This document shows positions 1 to 8,580 of a DNA stretch of 64,000 bases, one piece after another. The DNA comes from an uncultured Clostridia bacterium. Lineage in GTDB: Bacteria; Bacillota; Clostridia; Oscillospirales; Acutalibacteraceae. Positions within the stretch are counted from its first letter, which is position 1. Every line of letters starts with the position of its first letter. The stretch spans positions 1-64,000 of the forward strand of contig CANBJR010000006.1 in the NCBI GenBank assembly GCA_947369085.1. Reading direction: 5' to 3'. The notes beneath the pieces are model-generated. The model was not told where the DNA came from. It did not search any database and worked only from the letters and a program-made list of their open reading frames with translations. Made by a program: the position numbers and the translations under genes.

Positions 1-35
1 CTTTTGAATTTTTGTGCAGTATTTTGGAATTTTTC

Positions 36-1634
36 TTAAGTTGACGACATTGCCTCGCAGGGATTACTTATTGAAAAGCTTTTGCTTGTTATCTTAATTC
101 TGATTTCATTAATATCGGTTGTATATTTTACGGAATTATCAACAAAGTTTTCTATTACGCATTTTATAAGTTTTTTATCGGCATTTATTTTTACATCGCC
201 ATCGCTTTCAAGCACTATGTCATAAATCATATATTTTTCAATAATTTTCTCTGTGAGATGTGTCAGACTGAAATTTCGAATATTCAAGTTAAAATTTGCA
301 GAATCGAGTTTTGAATAATCAAGCATTTTTGAAACAAGCTCATTCATTGACCTTGTCTGTTCATTTATAACCTCACAATAATGCGTTCGTTTGTCAGTGT
401 TTACATTTTCTTCAAGATTTTCCGAGTATCCGCTGATAATAAAAAGCGGAGTTTTCAACTCGTGCGCCATTGAATTTGTTACTGTTCTCAATCGGTTTTC
501 TTGCTCTATTTGTTTTTTTAATGTTCTCCATGTGATTGCACCGATAATTACACCTGTTATCAAAAATACTGAAAGGATAAATACAAGCATAAAAATCAGC
601 TTATTGAAACAACTTTCTAGTACGTTGAATTTTCGTGCATAATTGCAGATGAAAGATATATTCTCATCAGAATCATATGGTTTAACGGACATTTGTTCCC
701 AGTTTGAGTATATATATGTAAACGGCGCAACATTTAATACTGTATGTACCTCGTATTCTCCGTACATATTAGTCTCATATATTTCTACTGTACCTTCCTT
801 TTGAGTAGAAATATCGTTCCCGTCAACTTTGTAATTATCTGTTACAAAGTCGTAATACTCATCTAACGCAGTACTTGCTTTATATTTTCCAAATACAAAA
901 TCATCATCAATAGCATTTCGGTGCATTTCTGTCTGACAATATAATTCAGCTTTTTTATCTGCAAGCGTAGGTTTTAATTCGTAATGCTTTATAACCTTGT
1001 CTTGTGCATACCAGTCGTTATCCTCGCTTGTCTGAACAATTTCAACACTTTTAGGTTGTAAATAACTTTTATCAATGTAGTATTCGGTACATAAAAGCTC
1101 ATAGTATTTGCCGTCACCGGTGTTTTTTTTCGTAAGATAATCTGAAATTTCGCTATATTGCTTGTCTGTCATAGAGTTTTTGAAGTGTTCAAATTCAATA
1201 CAACCAAAATCGGTAACATAGCTTTTTTCAATTATCTCTATTGAATCGTCATTTTCTGATATTTCGTCACCTGTGTGTTCTATATCACCCTCAAATGCCA
1301 CCGAGACCGCATTACCAGTCTGACAAAGTATCGCTCCGGTATCATTTTCTGTAATCTTAATCTGTTCGTCAACATCAAAATCATCAGAAATGTCCTTGAA
1401 CTTTTTATCGTATTTTCTGTTTAGAAGATAGTTTCCCCAGTTGTTGTTTGTTAAGTTCTGCATATTTACTGTTGCCTGATGAAAAGAGGAAGCAGAATTA
1501 CTTGTAAGTAAATCAAGTTCTGAATAATACGTTGTAACAGCAAACACGGCATACACTATTATACTTAATGCAAGCAAAGATACTGAAATGCTGATAAACA
1601 GTCTGCGTTTTTGTTTAATAAGTTTCTTCTTCAT
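36..1634 (-). CDS. Sensor histidine kinase of a two-component system, C-terminally truncated reading frame
   Basis: Membrane sensor kinase partnered with the response regulator just upstream; the regulator's TGA and this ATG overlap as TGATG, so the two are translationally coupled. Visible parts are a basic N-terminus, membrane segment 1 (about residues 12-35), an extracytoplasmic domain of about 300 residues that I cannot assign to a family, membrane segment 2 (about 345-367), and a HisKA domain with MAHELKTPL (phospho-acceptor His near 391). The start of the ATPase domain follows with the N box NFVDNSVKYT near 496-505. The frame stops at residue 532, before the D/G1, F and G2 boxes that hold ATP. 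The frame past the stop stays open to the window edge (EKFQNTAQKFK), so a nonsense change, an assembly error or a real short kinase are all possible. As read, it should not autophosphorylate. Confidence 0.85.
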   Translation of the reverse strand: MKKKLIKQKRRLFISISVSLLALSIIVYAVFAVTTYYSELDLLTSNSASSFHQATVNMQNLTNNNWGNYLLNRKYDKKFKDISDDFDVDEQIKITENDTGAILCQTGNAVSVAFEGDIEHTGDEISENDDSIEIIEKSYVTDFGCIEFEHFKNSMTDKQYSEISDYLTKKNTGDGKYYELLCTEYYIDKSYLQPKSVEIVQTSEDNDWYAQDKVIKHYELKPTLADKKAELYCQTEMHRNAIDDDFVFGKYKASTALDEYYDFVTDNYKVDGNDISTQKEGTVEIYETNMYGEYEVHTVLNVAPFTYIYSNWEQMSVKPYDSDENISFICNYARKFNVLESCFNKLIFMLVFILSVFLITGVIIGAITWRTLKKQIEQENRLRTVTNSMAHELKTPLFIISGYSENLEENVNTDKRTHYCEVINEQTRSMNELVSKMLDYSKLDSANFNLNIRNFSLTHLTEKIIEKYMIYDIVLESDGDVKINADKKLIKCVIENFVDNSVKYTTDINEIRIKITSKSFSISNPCEAMSST

Positions 1635-2311
1635 CAGTATTCACCTATCCTGTAACCACGCTTAACTACCGTTTTAATCATTTTTGAGTTATCTCCCAGC
1701 GCTTTGCGAAGATTTTTAATGTGAGTGTCAAGCGCACGTTCGTCAACATCGCTGTCATAGCTCCAAGCTGATTTTATCAGAGTATCTCGTGATACGACAC
1801 AGCCTTTATTCTCAAGCAAAGTTTTAAGAATGGAGTATTCCTTTGCCGGAAGATTTATTTCTTTTTCATCTGAAATTACAATCCCGTTGTTTGGGTTGAG
1901 GGAAAGCGTTCCGAATTTCAAAACCGATGAACGCACGAGTCCTTTTGAACGCTTTATAAGAGCATTTACCTTGTTATAGAATACAGGCAGAGAAAAGGGT
2001 TTTACTATATAATCATCACAGCCAAGCGCATAGCCTGTTAAAATATCCTCCTGCGCACATCTTGCAGTTATGAACATAATAGGAACATCACTGAAATGCC
2101 GTACCTCCTTACAGATTTCAAATCCGTCAAGTTGTGGAAGCATAATATCAAGCAAAAGTAAATCATAGGTGCTTTCGTAAGCCATATCTGCACCCTTTTT
2201 TCCGTTATCAGCAACGTCAATTAAAATATTATTTGAACTTTTCTCTATGAAATAATCGCACAGCATTTCGCTTATGTTCTTATCGTCTTCAACAAGAAGT
2301 ATCCTGTACAC
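1634..2311 (-). CDS. OmpR/PhoB-family response regulator
   Basis: DNA-binding response regulator. The receiver domain carries the acidic pair in LLVEDD, the phospho-acceptor Asp in LLLLDIMLPQLDG and the conserved Lys in DYIVKPFS. A winged-helix Trans_reg_C domain follows and ends in KTVVKRGYRIGEY. I place the start at the GTG at 2311 rather than the track's ATG at 2335. AGAGGTGA lies about 5 nt before the GTG, the protein then begins (V)YRILLVEDD as relatives do, and the upstream ATG lies inside a TATGAT -10 element. It is co-transcribed with the kinase and probably controls both itself and the divergent transport operon through paired 11-bp-period repeats. Confidence 0.93.
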   Translation of the reverse strand: MYRILLVEDDKNISEMLCDYFIEKSSNNILIDVADNGKKGADMAYESTYDLLLLDIMLPQLDGFEICKEVRHFSDVPIMFITARCAQEDILTGYALGCDDYIVKPFSLPVFYNKVNALIKRSKGLVRSSVLKFGTLSLNPNNGIVISDEKEINLPAKEYSILKTLLENKGCVVSRDTLIKSAWSYDSDVDERALDTHIKNLRKALGDNSKMIKTVVKRGYRIGEY

Positions 2312-2330
2312 AATCTTCACCTCTGTATAA

Positions 2331-2437
2331 ATCATATTAAATCAATCTGTGTTTTATCTGTAGTTATGATAATATTCTACATTAAATATAAATTTTTTGC
2401 AATTCTACAGATAAACTACAGACACTCGTTTTATAAT
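2331..2437. promoter_or_regulatory. Divergent promoter with two inverted copies of a response-regulator operator
   Basis: On the plus strand, CTACAGATAAACTACAGA (2405-2422) is two CTACAGA half-sites 11 bp apart, followed after 9 bp by TATAAT (2432-2437). On the minus strand, CTACAGATAAAACACAGA (2363-2346) matches it at 16 of 18 positions and is followed after 9 bp by TATGAT (2336-2331). Neither promoter has a good -35 hexamer; the repeat occupies that place. Tandem half-sites one helical turn apart in place of the -35 are typical of activation by OmpR/PhoB-family regulators. That the adjacent regulator binds here is inference. Confidence 0.8.
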
Positions 2438-2453
2438 TTAGGCGGTGATTGAA

Positions 2454-3851
2454 ATGAAAAAAATTTTGTCTTTCATAATATGCGCAGTGATTTTATTTTG
2501 TACAGCCTGCACAAGTTCCGAAAACCCCAACAACATTTCTGAAACTGTAAATAATCTTCCGAGCTATTATTATTCAGCAGAAGGAAGCGGAACAGTATTT
2601 GATATAATAGAGCGGTATAATAAGTACTGTAAAAGAAACGGTGAGTACGATAATCAGATTGAACTTGTAAAGTTTGAAAGCGACAAAATTATGTACGATA
2701 TAATATCAACAGAAATTATGGCGGGAAAAGGCCCTGATATTTTCAGCTTTGATATGCTTTTGCCTTTCGAAAAGCTTATTGGTAACGGTTCATTAGCCGA
2801 TATTAACGAGCTGATAGAAAATGATCCTGCTGAGGATAAATTAAATCTTAACGAATACAATAAAACAATTATGGATGCAGGAGTGTATAACAGCAAGAGG
2901 TATATTATTCCTATTCTTTATAATTTTGATATTATGATTTCAAGTGAAAATATCCTCCATAAATTTGGTGTTAGATATAAGCAGGGAGATTCGCTTACTT
3001 ACAGCACTCTTGGAGAAAAGTTTAAGAACTATTTTTATAGCCCTGACAGTTTCAGTTTTTTGACTTCAGATGCTGCAAGGCACGGAAGAAAATCTATATT
3101 TTACAAATTTTTAAACGAATATGTTGATTTTAAAAATATGACAACGGATTTTGATACCGAAGAATTTACAAACAGCCTTGACGTAATGAGCGAAATTTAC
3201 AGGAATTCAACGGAAGAAAACTATATTATCTTGGATAACGATAAAAAAGATATTGAATGGGGAGAGAGTAAAAATTTAATTTTCGATGCATTATTTTCAG
3301 ATGGCGGCTCGCCGAGAATAATTGAAAGCTTTTACAGAAGTAATTTTAACAACTACATTGAAAAGCCTGTTATTTTTAACGGACTGTCAAGAACAAAAAA
3401 TTCAGGTAAAGCATATATGGAATATGCAGTTGCTATCAACAATAATTCAAAACATAAAGAAACAGCCTTTAAATTTATTAAATATCTCCTGTCAGAGCGA
3501 ACACAGGAATATTATACAGGCATTTTATCAGGGTCTGATTTTGCAGGCTATACTTATGGTATTCCGGTACGTAATGAAGCTTTTGAACTGAATAAAAAAC
3601 TGGGATTAAACGAATGTGATGATTACGGCTACACAATAAAAGTCCACGAGGAATACAGCGATTTCACAAAGGTTTATCTGGAAATGCTTGAAAATATCAA
3701 CAGAGTATCAATTTACCCGAATGGAAATTATTCCTATTATGATATAAATGTGATTCAAAGTTCTGTTAATGATTATCTTGAAGGAAAAATATCTAAAGAA
3801 AAATTTATACGCCAGCTTACTACAGCTACCGATACCTATTTAAAGGAGTAA
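2454..3851 (+). CDS. Extracellular solute-binding lipoprotein (ABC importer), first copy
   Basis: Probable ABC-importer binding protein of the bacterial sugar-binding type. It has a short basic N-terminus, a hydrophobic stretch and a lipobox-like CTAC near residues 18-21, so it should be lipid-anchored outside the membrane. IMAGKGPDIFSFDM and the tail ending near RQLTTATDTYLKE fit the family-1 fold. The track begins at a GTG (2445) that sits in the ribosome site AGGCGGTGA; the ATG at 2454 (MKKILSF) is better. It is the first gene of the operon, 5 bp from a second binding protein that resembles it over the whole N-terminal half. The substrate cannot be told from sequence. Confidence 0.88.
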   Translation: MKKILSFIICAVILFCTACTSSENPNNISETVNNLPSYYYSAEGSGTVFDIIERYNKYCKRNGEYDNQIELVKFESDKIMYDIISTEIMAGKGPDIFSFDMLLPFEKLIGNGSLADINELIENDPAEDKLNLNEYNKTIMDAGVYNSKRYIIPILYNFDIMISSENILHKFGVRYKQGDSLTYSTLGEKFKNYFYSPDSFSFLTSDAARHGRKSIFYKFLNEYVDFKNMTTDFDTEEFTNSLDVMSEIYRNSTEENYIILDNDKKDIEWGESKNLIFDALFSDGGSPRIIESFYRSNFNNYIEKPVIFNGLSRTKNSGKAYMEYAVAINNNSKHKETAFKFIKYLLSERTQEYYTGILSGSDFAGYTYGIPVRNEAFELNKKLGLNECDDYGYTIKVHEEYSDFTKVYLEMLENINRVSIYPNGNYSYYDINVIQSSVNDYLEGKISKEKFIRQLTTATDTYLKE

Positions 3852-3856
3852 CAATT

Positions 3857-5152
3857 ATGATTAAAAAAGTAATAAGTCTAATTTTATGCTTACTGGCATT
3901 GACGGGGTTTTCTGCCTGCAGTGACTCAACAGCCGTAGGTACAAAGAATAAAATTACAACATATACTCTTAAAAACTGGTACTCAATTTCAGAAGGCAAT
4001 AGTATATGGAATTATAACAAACATTGCAAGGACTCAGATAAAATGATAGAAATAGTTGAATTTGAAACTGAAGAGGAATTAAAAAATAAGCTTAGCACCG
4101 AACTTATGAGCGGGAAAGGTCCTGATTTAATTTCTGCTGATTGCTTGTCAGCAGCAGGAATTTCTTATGAAAAGCTCATTGATCAGGGGTGTTTTGTCGA
4201 TATAAACGAAGTAATTAAAGCCGATACATCTCAAGATCAACTAAATCTGTCCGATTACAATGAGAAGGCATTGCAAAGCGGAGTTATAAATGGAAAAAGA
4301 TATTTTATTCCATTTTATTTTATGCCGAATTTTTGTGTAGCTTCACAACAGGAATTAGAAAAATATATAAATGCTGATACAAAGTCTTTGTCATACAATG
4401 ATATTATTAAAATAAACGATAAAATCAATGAAGAGAAAAGCGACAAGGTTATTTCATCAAATGCCGACGGTTATATTTGGTCATATGTTTATGATAATGT
4501 TGATTTTATTAACAAAACTTATAATTTCGACGGAGAATTTTCATCAACAGCCGAAAAATTAAAGGAATTAAAGGGTACGGGGGACAAAATAAAAGAAGAA
4601 CTATTGCAAGAGTTTGTTATTTCACCTTATCAGATATATGAATATTGTGCAGAAATTGAGAAATATGGAGAAACAGCAAGGATAATAGGAAAGCCGTCAA
4701 TTGACACCGACGTATTGAGCGCTCAGATGTGTGGTATTTATTTTATAAATAAAAACTCCGCTAAAAAACAAGATATACTGGAATTTATAAAATATGCATT
4801 GTCTGAAAAAGAACAAAATGATGTTGCGGGCACAGATATTGAAAAATACGATAACACAACAAGTTATTACGATGGTTCATACTTCCCGGTAAATAAGAAA
4901 TCATACAAATCACTTATGAATAATGCTAAAAAGTTAAAATATCTTGATGATACCATAAAAATAAGTAATGAAAGCGTAGAACAGCTTGAAAATATACTTG
5001 CACAAATTTCAGATTTTCAATTTTCGCAAAGTACAAATTATATGACGGAAGTCGGCAGTGAGCTGATAAGCGACTATGTTGACGGAAAAATTAGTATAAG
5101 TATGTTTGTTGAAGATTTGAAAACTAAGACAAAAATCTATATGGAAGAATAA
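3857..5152 (+). CDS. Extracellular solute-binding lipoprotein (ABC importer), second copy
   Basis: Second lipoprotein of the operon, with lipobox-like FSAC near residue 20. It shares with its upstream neighbour the order of a Tyr/Ser-rich start, KLSTELMSGKGPDLIS, DINEVI, LNLSDYNEKALQSGV and NGKRYFIPF, so the pair looks like an old tandem duplication that has diverged strongly in the C-terminal half. The ribosome site AAGGAG overlaps the stop region of the first gene. Two binding proteins feeding one permease pair could widen substrate range, or one could act as a sensor partner of the kinase; both are inference. Confidence 0.85.
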   Translation: MIKKVISLILCLLALTGFSACSDSTAVGTKNKITTYTLKNWYSISEGNSIWNYNKHCKDSDKMIEIVEFETEEELKNKLSTELMSGKGPDLISADCLSAAGISYEKLIDQGCFVDINEVIKADTSQDQLNLSDYNEKALQSGVINGKRYFIPFYFMPNFCVASQQELEKYINADTKSLSYNDIIKINDKINEEKSDKVISSNADGYIWSYVYDNVDFINKTYNFDGEFSSTAEKLKELKGTGDKIKEELLQEFVISPYQIYEYCAEIEKYGETARIIGKPSIDTDVLSAQMCGIYFINKNSAKKQDILEFIKYALSEKEQNDVAGTDIEKYDNTTSYYDGSYFPVNKKSYKSLMNNAKKLKYLDDTIKISNESVEQLENILAQISDFQFSQSTNYMTEVGSELISDYVDGKISISMFVEDLKTKTKIYMEE

Positions 5153-5156
5153 TATT

Positions 5157-6008
5157 ATGACAAGAAAAAGAAAAGACTATCTTACAGCATTTTTGTTTGT
5201 TTTGCCGTCACTTATCGGGATTGCAATTTTTTATGTTGTTCCATACATAATCTGCATTATCAAAAGTTTATACATTGGGCAGGAATTTGTAGGACTGATA
5301 AACTATATTCAGCTTTTCAGTAACAATACATTTATTCTTGCATTAAAGAATACAGTGATATTTACAGTTGTTGCAATACCTTTGCTTATGATTATTTCAT
5401 TTTTGATTGCACTTTTTCTTAACTCATTCAAAAAAATTTTATCATTTTTCAGAAGTGCGTTTCTTATTCCTGTTGTTGTTCCAGTTGCGTCGCTTATCTG
5501 TGTTTGGCAGGTTGTTTTTGATGACTACGGGGCAATCAACGGACTATTAAATACATTAGGTATTGATACCGTGGAGTTTTTCAGCTCTGAATTTTCAATG
5601 GGAATGATAATTTTTATATATGTTTGGAAATACTGCGGATTTTGCGTAATTTTGTTTACTGCGGGTCTTGCTAATGTTCCAAAATCTCTTTATGAAGGTG
5701 CAAAACTTGACGGCGCAAATTCATTTCAGCTTGTAACTAAAGTCACAATACCGATGATTACACCAACTACTTTCTTTGTCTTTCTTATAGAAATAATATA
5801 TTCTTTTAAAATTTTCCGTGAGGTATTTGCTTTGTTTGGCAACTATCCGAATGAACACATTTATTTTTTGCAGAATTTTATAAACAACAATTATTATAAT
5901 CTCAACTATCCGAGATTATCATCCGCCTCTATAATCCTTTCAGTTTTTATAATAATTATTCTGCTTGTTTTCTTTATTTTTGAACGCAAACACAGTTTTT
6001 CGGAATAG
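5157..6008 (+). CDS. Sugar-type ABC transporter permease (MalF/UgpA-like)
   Basis: Inner-membrane permease of the binding-protein-dependent type. The 283 residues are mostly hydrophobic and fit six membrane segments, starting at FLFVLPSLIGIAIFYVVPYI. The cytoplasmic EAA loop that docks on the ATPase is clear: EGAKLDGANSFQLVTKVTIP near residues 180-200. It starts 4 bp after the second binding protein. No ATPase gene lies in the operon, so it presumably shares an MsmX/MsmK-type ATPase encoded elsewhere, as many Firmicute sugar importers do. Confidence 0.93.
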   Translation: MTRKRKDYLTAFLFVLPSLIGIAIFYVVPYIICIIKSLYIGQEFVGLINYIQLFSNNTFILALKNTVIFTVVAIPLLMIISFLIALFLNSFKKILSFFRSAFLIPVVVPVASLICVWQVVFDDYGAINGLLNTLGIDTVEFFSSEFSMGMIIFIYVWKYCGFCVILFTAGLANVPKSLYEGAKLDGANSFQLVTKVTIPMITPTTFFVFLIEIIYSFKIFREVFALFGNYPNEHIYFLQNFINNNYYNLNYPRLSSASIILSVFIIIILLVFFIFERKHSFSE

Positions 6009-6018
6009 AGAGGGTAGT

Positions 6019-6843
6019 ATGAAAAAGATTATAAAATGCATATTCCTGTTACTTGTCACAGCAATATTTCTGTTTCCTGTTGTGTATATGATAGCCTGTT
6101 CCTTTATGTCAAGCTCACAAATAAGCAAAATGCTCGACTTTGCAAACGGAGAATATAAGGATTTAAATATGATTCCGGAAATGTTTACACTTGAGCAGTT
6201 CTATCAGGTGCTTTTCAGACGTCCTGAATATCTGCTGAAATTTTGGAATTCCGTAATCATAACTTTACCTACGGTAATCGGTCAGGTTGTTGTGTCCTCA
6301 TTTGCGGCATTTGCTTTTGCAAAGTTAAAATTCCCGTTTCGGGACAAACTGTTTTTCATTTACATTGTTTTGTTGATTCTGCCATTGCAGGTAACACTTG
6401 TTCCAAATTATATTATTCTGGATAATATGAATTTACTAAATAATTTTCTCGCAATAATATTACCCGGAACATTCTCAACTTTCGGTATTTGTCTGTTAAG
6501 GCAGAGTATTAAATATATTCCTGACTCATCAATTGAGGCAGCAAGGATAGACGGAGCTTCGTATTTCAGAATTTTTACAAGAATTATTATACCGCAGATA
6601 AAAGGAGGCCTCATAACGCTGACATTACTTTGCTTTATTGACAATTGGAATGTGGTTGAACAACCTTTAATTTATTTTGAAGAAAATTCAATGTATCCGC
6701 TTTCAATTACAATGGCAGATATAAGCAATTCAGACTACGGTATTATATTTGCCTGCGGAGTAATGTTTATGATTCCTGCACTTGTTATCTATTTCTACGG
6801 TCACAAAGATATTAACTTATCAATCTATGATATTGAAAAGTGA
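6019..6843 (+). CDS. Sugar-type ABC transporter permease (MalG/UgpE-like)
   Basis: Second half of the permease pair. The EAA loop reads IEAARIDGASYFRIFTRIII, and the hydrophobic pattern fits six segments. The track starts at 5965 inside the previous gene; the ATG at 6019 (MKKIIKC) has AGAGAGGGT about 4 nt ahead and gives the usual length of about 274 residues. Expected to form a heterodimer with the upstream permease. It is followed after 7 bp by a small membrane protein not normally found in sugar-importer operons. Confidence 0.93.
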   Translation: MKKIIKCIFLLLVTAIFLFPVVYMIACSFMSSSQISKMLDFANGEYKDLNMIPEMFTLEQFYQVLFRRPEYLLKFWNSVIITLPTVIGQVVVSSFAAFAFAKLKFPFRDKLFFIYIVLLILPLQVTLVPNYIILDNMNLLNNFLAIILPGTFSTFGICLLRQSIKYIPDSSIEAARIDGASYFRIFTRIIIPQIKGGLITLTLLCFIDNWNVVEQPLIYFEENSMYPLSITMADISNSDYGIIFACGVMFMIPALVIYFYGHKDINLSIYDIEK

Positions 6844-6850
6844 GGTTTTT

Positions 6851-7252
6851 ATGAAACAGGATAAATACAAAAAAATGGCTATGAAATTTGGGGCATTATT
6901 TTTTGTTGTGGTGTTATTTCTTACATATTTTTCAAAGACAATTGATAACTTGCTTTTGCCAAAGGTAAAAGTTTCAGATGTAATTACAGGAAGCCTTTCA
7001 GAATATCCCGACACTATGCACACGCATTATTTATTACCGCTTTCGTCGGTTGTATCAGAAGAAGTATATGTTATATTTACTGATGAAAAGGGAGAAGTAA
7101 CAGTAAATGCAGTATCGGTAAATATCTGCGGCAGTAATGACCTATATTATGAAGTAACGTCAGAGTCTCTTTTTTCGGATATGCAGGTGGTATATAAGAC
7201 ATCAAAAGAAATCTTTGACGGTGACAGGGTATATGTAGAGGAGGGGGAATGA
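6851..7252 (+). CDS. Miniature membrane-fusion (MacA/HlyD-like) adaptor, single membrane anchor
   Basis: 133-residue protein starting at MKQDKYKK (ribosome site TGAGGT; the track start lies inside the permease gene). It has one membrane segment (about residues 12-28) followed by TIDNLLLPKVKV, wording typical of the start of Gram-positive RND/MacA-type adaptor proteins. It then jumps to what resembles their C-terminal membrane-proximal domain: LLPLSSV, a VYVIFTD strand, and the closing FDGDRVYVEEGE. The lipoyl, hairpin and barrel parts between are missing. I read it as a reduced adaptor; that reading rests on motif resemblance only. Its stop overlaps the next start (ATGA), so the two are probably partners. 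Confidence 0.6.
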   Translation: MKQDKYKKMAMKFGALFFVVVLFLTYFSKTIDNLLLPKVKVSDVITGSLSEYPDTMHTHYLLPLSSVVSEEVYVIFTDEKGEVTVNAVSVNICGSNDLYYEVTSESLFSDMQVVYKTSKEIFDGDRVYVEEGE

Positions 7253-8361
7253 TGAAAAGAATTTTGCCAAGTCTAATTCTTTTTATAATTATTATTGTAT
7301 CTTTCTTCTATTTTACGACTAATATAACAAATCAGTTTCCAAACGCAACTCTGATGAATTATAATTTAAAATCTTCCAAAGAACCTCTCACCATAGCCGA
7401 TATGGAAACACTTTTTGAAAGTATTTCAAATAACGGTGTTGCATTTTGCTGCGAGTATAAAGAAGTGAAAATTAAAGAAGAAGCTGTTACCATTGCGCTT
7501 GTAAATGAGAATTTTCTCAATGTTATGAATATAAGTTTAAAAGAAGGTATTTCTGAAAATAATATTACAAACAAGGCTTATTCTGTTGTAATAAGCGATA
7601 AACTCGCATTAAAATTATTTTTTAACAAAAAAGCAGAAAATAAAAAATTAAATATTCTCGGTAAAAATTTTAAAATAACAGATGTGTATAATATAAGTTC
7701 AAGTATTTTTGATGACATTTCAAAAGACGGTAAGGAACGTATTTATATACCGTACACCTGCGTTGATAACTATGAAGATATTAATATTGATTCAATTGCT
7801 TATTTAAATAATTCGCTATCAGCGCCTTTGATAGAGCAAATGAATTTAAGTCAATACAATTCGGTTAATTTTACGGAAAAATGTAAGGTTATCCATACAT
7901 TTGAACATCTGATGTGTTTTTGCTTATTTACAGGTTTCTGCATAATCTCAATAAAAATATGGTACTTACTGTGCAGAAAGTATTTCAGAGAAATTAAAGA
8001 TAATCTAAAAGAAAACTACATTCTTAAATCAATTGCTTCAATACCTACAAAATATTTATTATTGATTCTTGCAGGAATCGGCATACCATTGATTCTTCTG
8101 TGTATATTTTTCTGTTCGGATTTCAGTGTTTACATAGTTTCAAAATATGTGCCGAATGACAATATCTTTGATGTAACGCATTATATAAGCTCAATTATTG
8201 AAAACGCAAATATTTCAAATAGATTCGCACTTACAGGAAATAATTATCTATTTACTTTATATTCAAAAACGTGTTACATCTTAATATCTATTTTTACTTT
8301 GTTTATTATCTCACACTTTATTATAATTTGTAAGGTTTTAAATAAGCTGAAAACTATATAA
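7249..8361 (+). CDS. MacB/FtsX-like ABC-type membrane protein without ATPase
   Basis: 370 residues with four likely membrane segments, near 5-24, 221-242, 268-290 and 342-364, and a large external domain between the first two. This is the layout of MacB/FtsX permeases. The external domain holds a weak match to the MacB periplasmic core, with a VNENFLNVMNISLKEG stretch followed by VVISDKLALKLFFNKKAENK and ILGKNFKITDVY. The ribosome site GAGGAGGGGG lies just before ATGATG, and the start overlaps the adaptor-like gene. The usual cytosolic ATPase partner is absent nearby. Last gene of the operon. Function unknown; transport, mechanotransmission to the kinase and envelope sensing are all possible. 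Confidence 0.6.
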   Translation: MMKRILPSLILFIIIIVSFFYFTTNITNQFPNATLMNYNLKSSKEPLTIADMETLFESISNNGVAFCCEYKEVKIKEEAVTIALVNENFLNVMNISLKEGISENNITNKAYSVVISDKLALKLFFNKKAENKKLNILGKNFKITDVYNISSSIFDDISKDGKERIYIPYTCVDNYEDINIDSIAYLNNSLSAPLIEQMNLSQYNSVNFTEKCKVIHTFEHLMCFCLFTGFCIISIKIWYLLCRKYFREIKDNLKENYILKSIASIPTKYLLLILAGIGIPLILLCIFFCSDFSVYIVSKYVPNDNIFDVTHYISSIIENANISNRFALTGNNYLFTLYSKTCYILISIFTLFIISHFIIICKVLNKLKTI

Positions 8362-8580
8362 AATGAACCAGTAAAAATGCTTTTCTATCTTTTATAATTT
8401 TTTTGAAATATTTGAAATAATTGTAATACTGTTTATTTTTTAATACGTGTACATTTAATTTACGATATATAACGCTTGTGCTAAAAAGACATATTTTAGT
8501 TATATTAGCATTAATTCTCTGCAATAACAGTTAATAATTATCATTATATGTGTATTAATTAATAATATTGCAATAATAAC

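Noticed and set aside
8357-8396. TATAAAA/TTTTATA pairing as terminator of the transport operon
   Set aside because: Seven weak pairs around a 26-nt loop; the T-run after it is suggestive but the stem is too weak.
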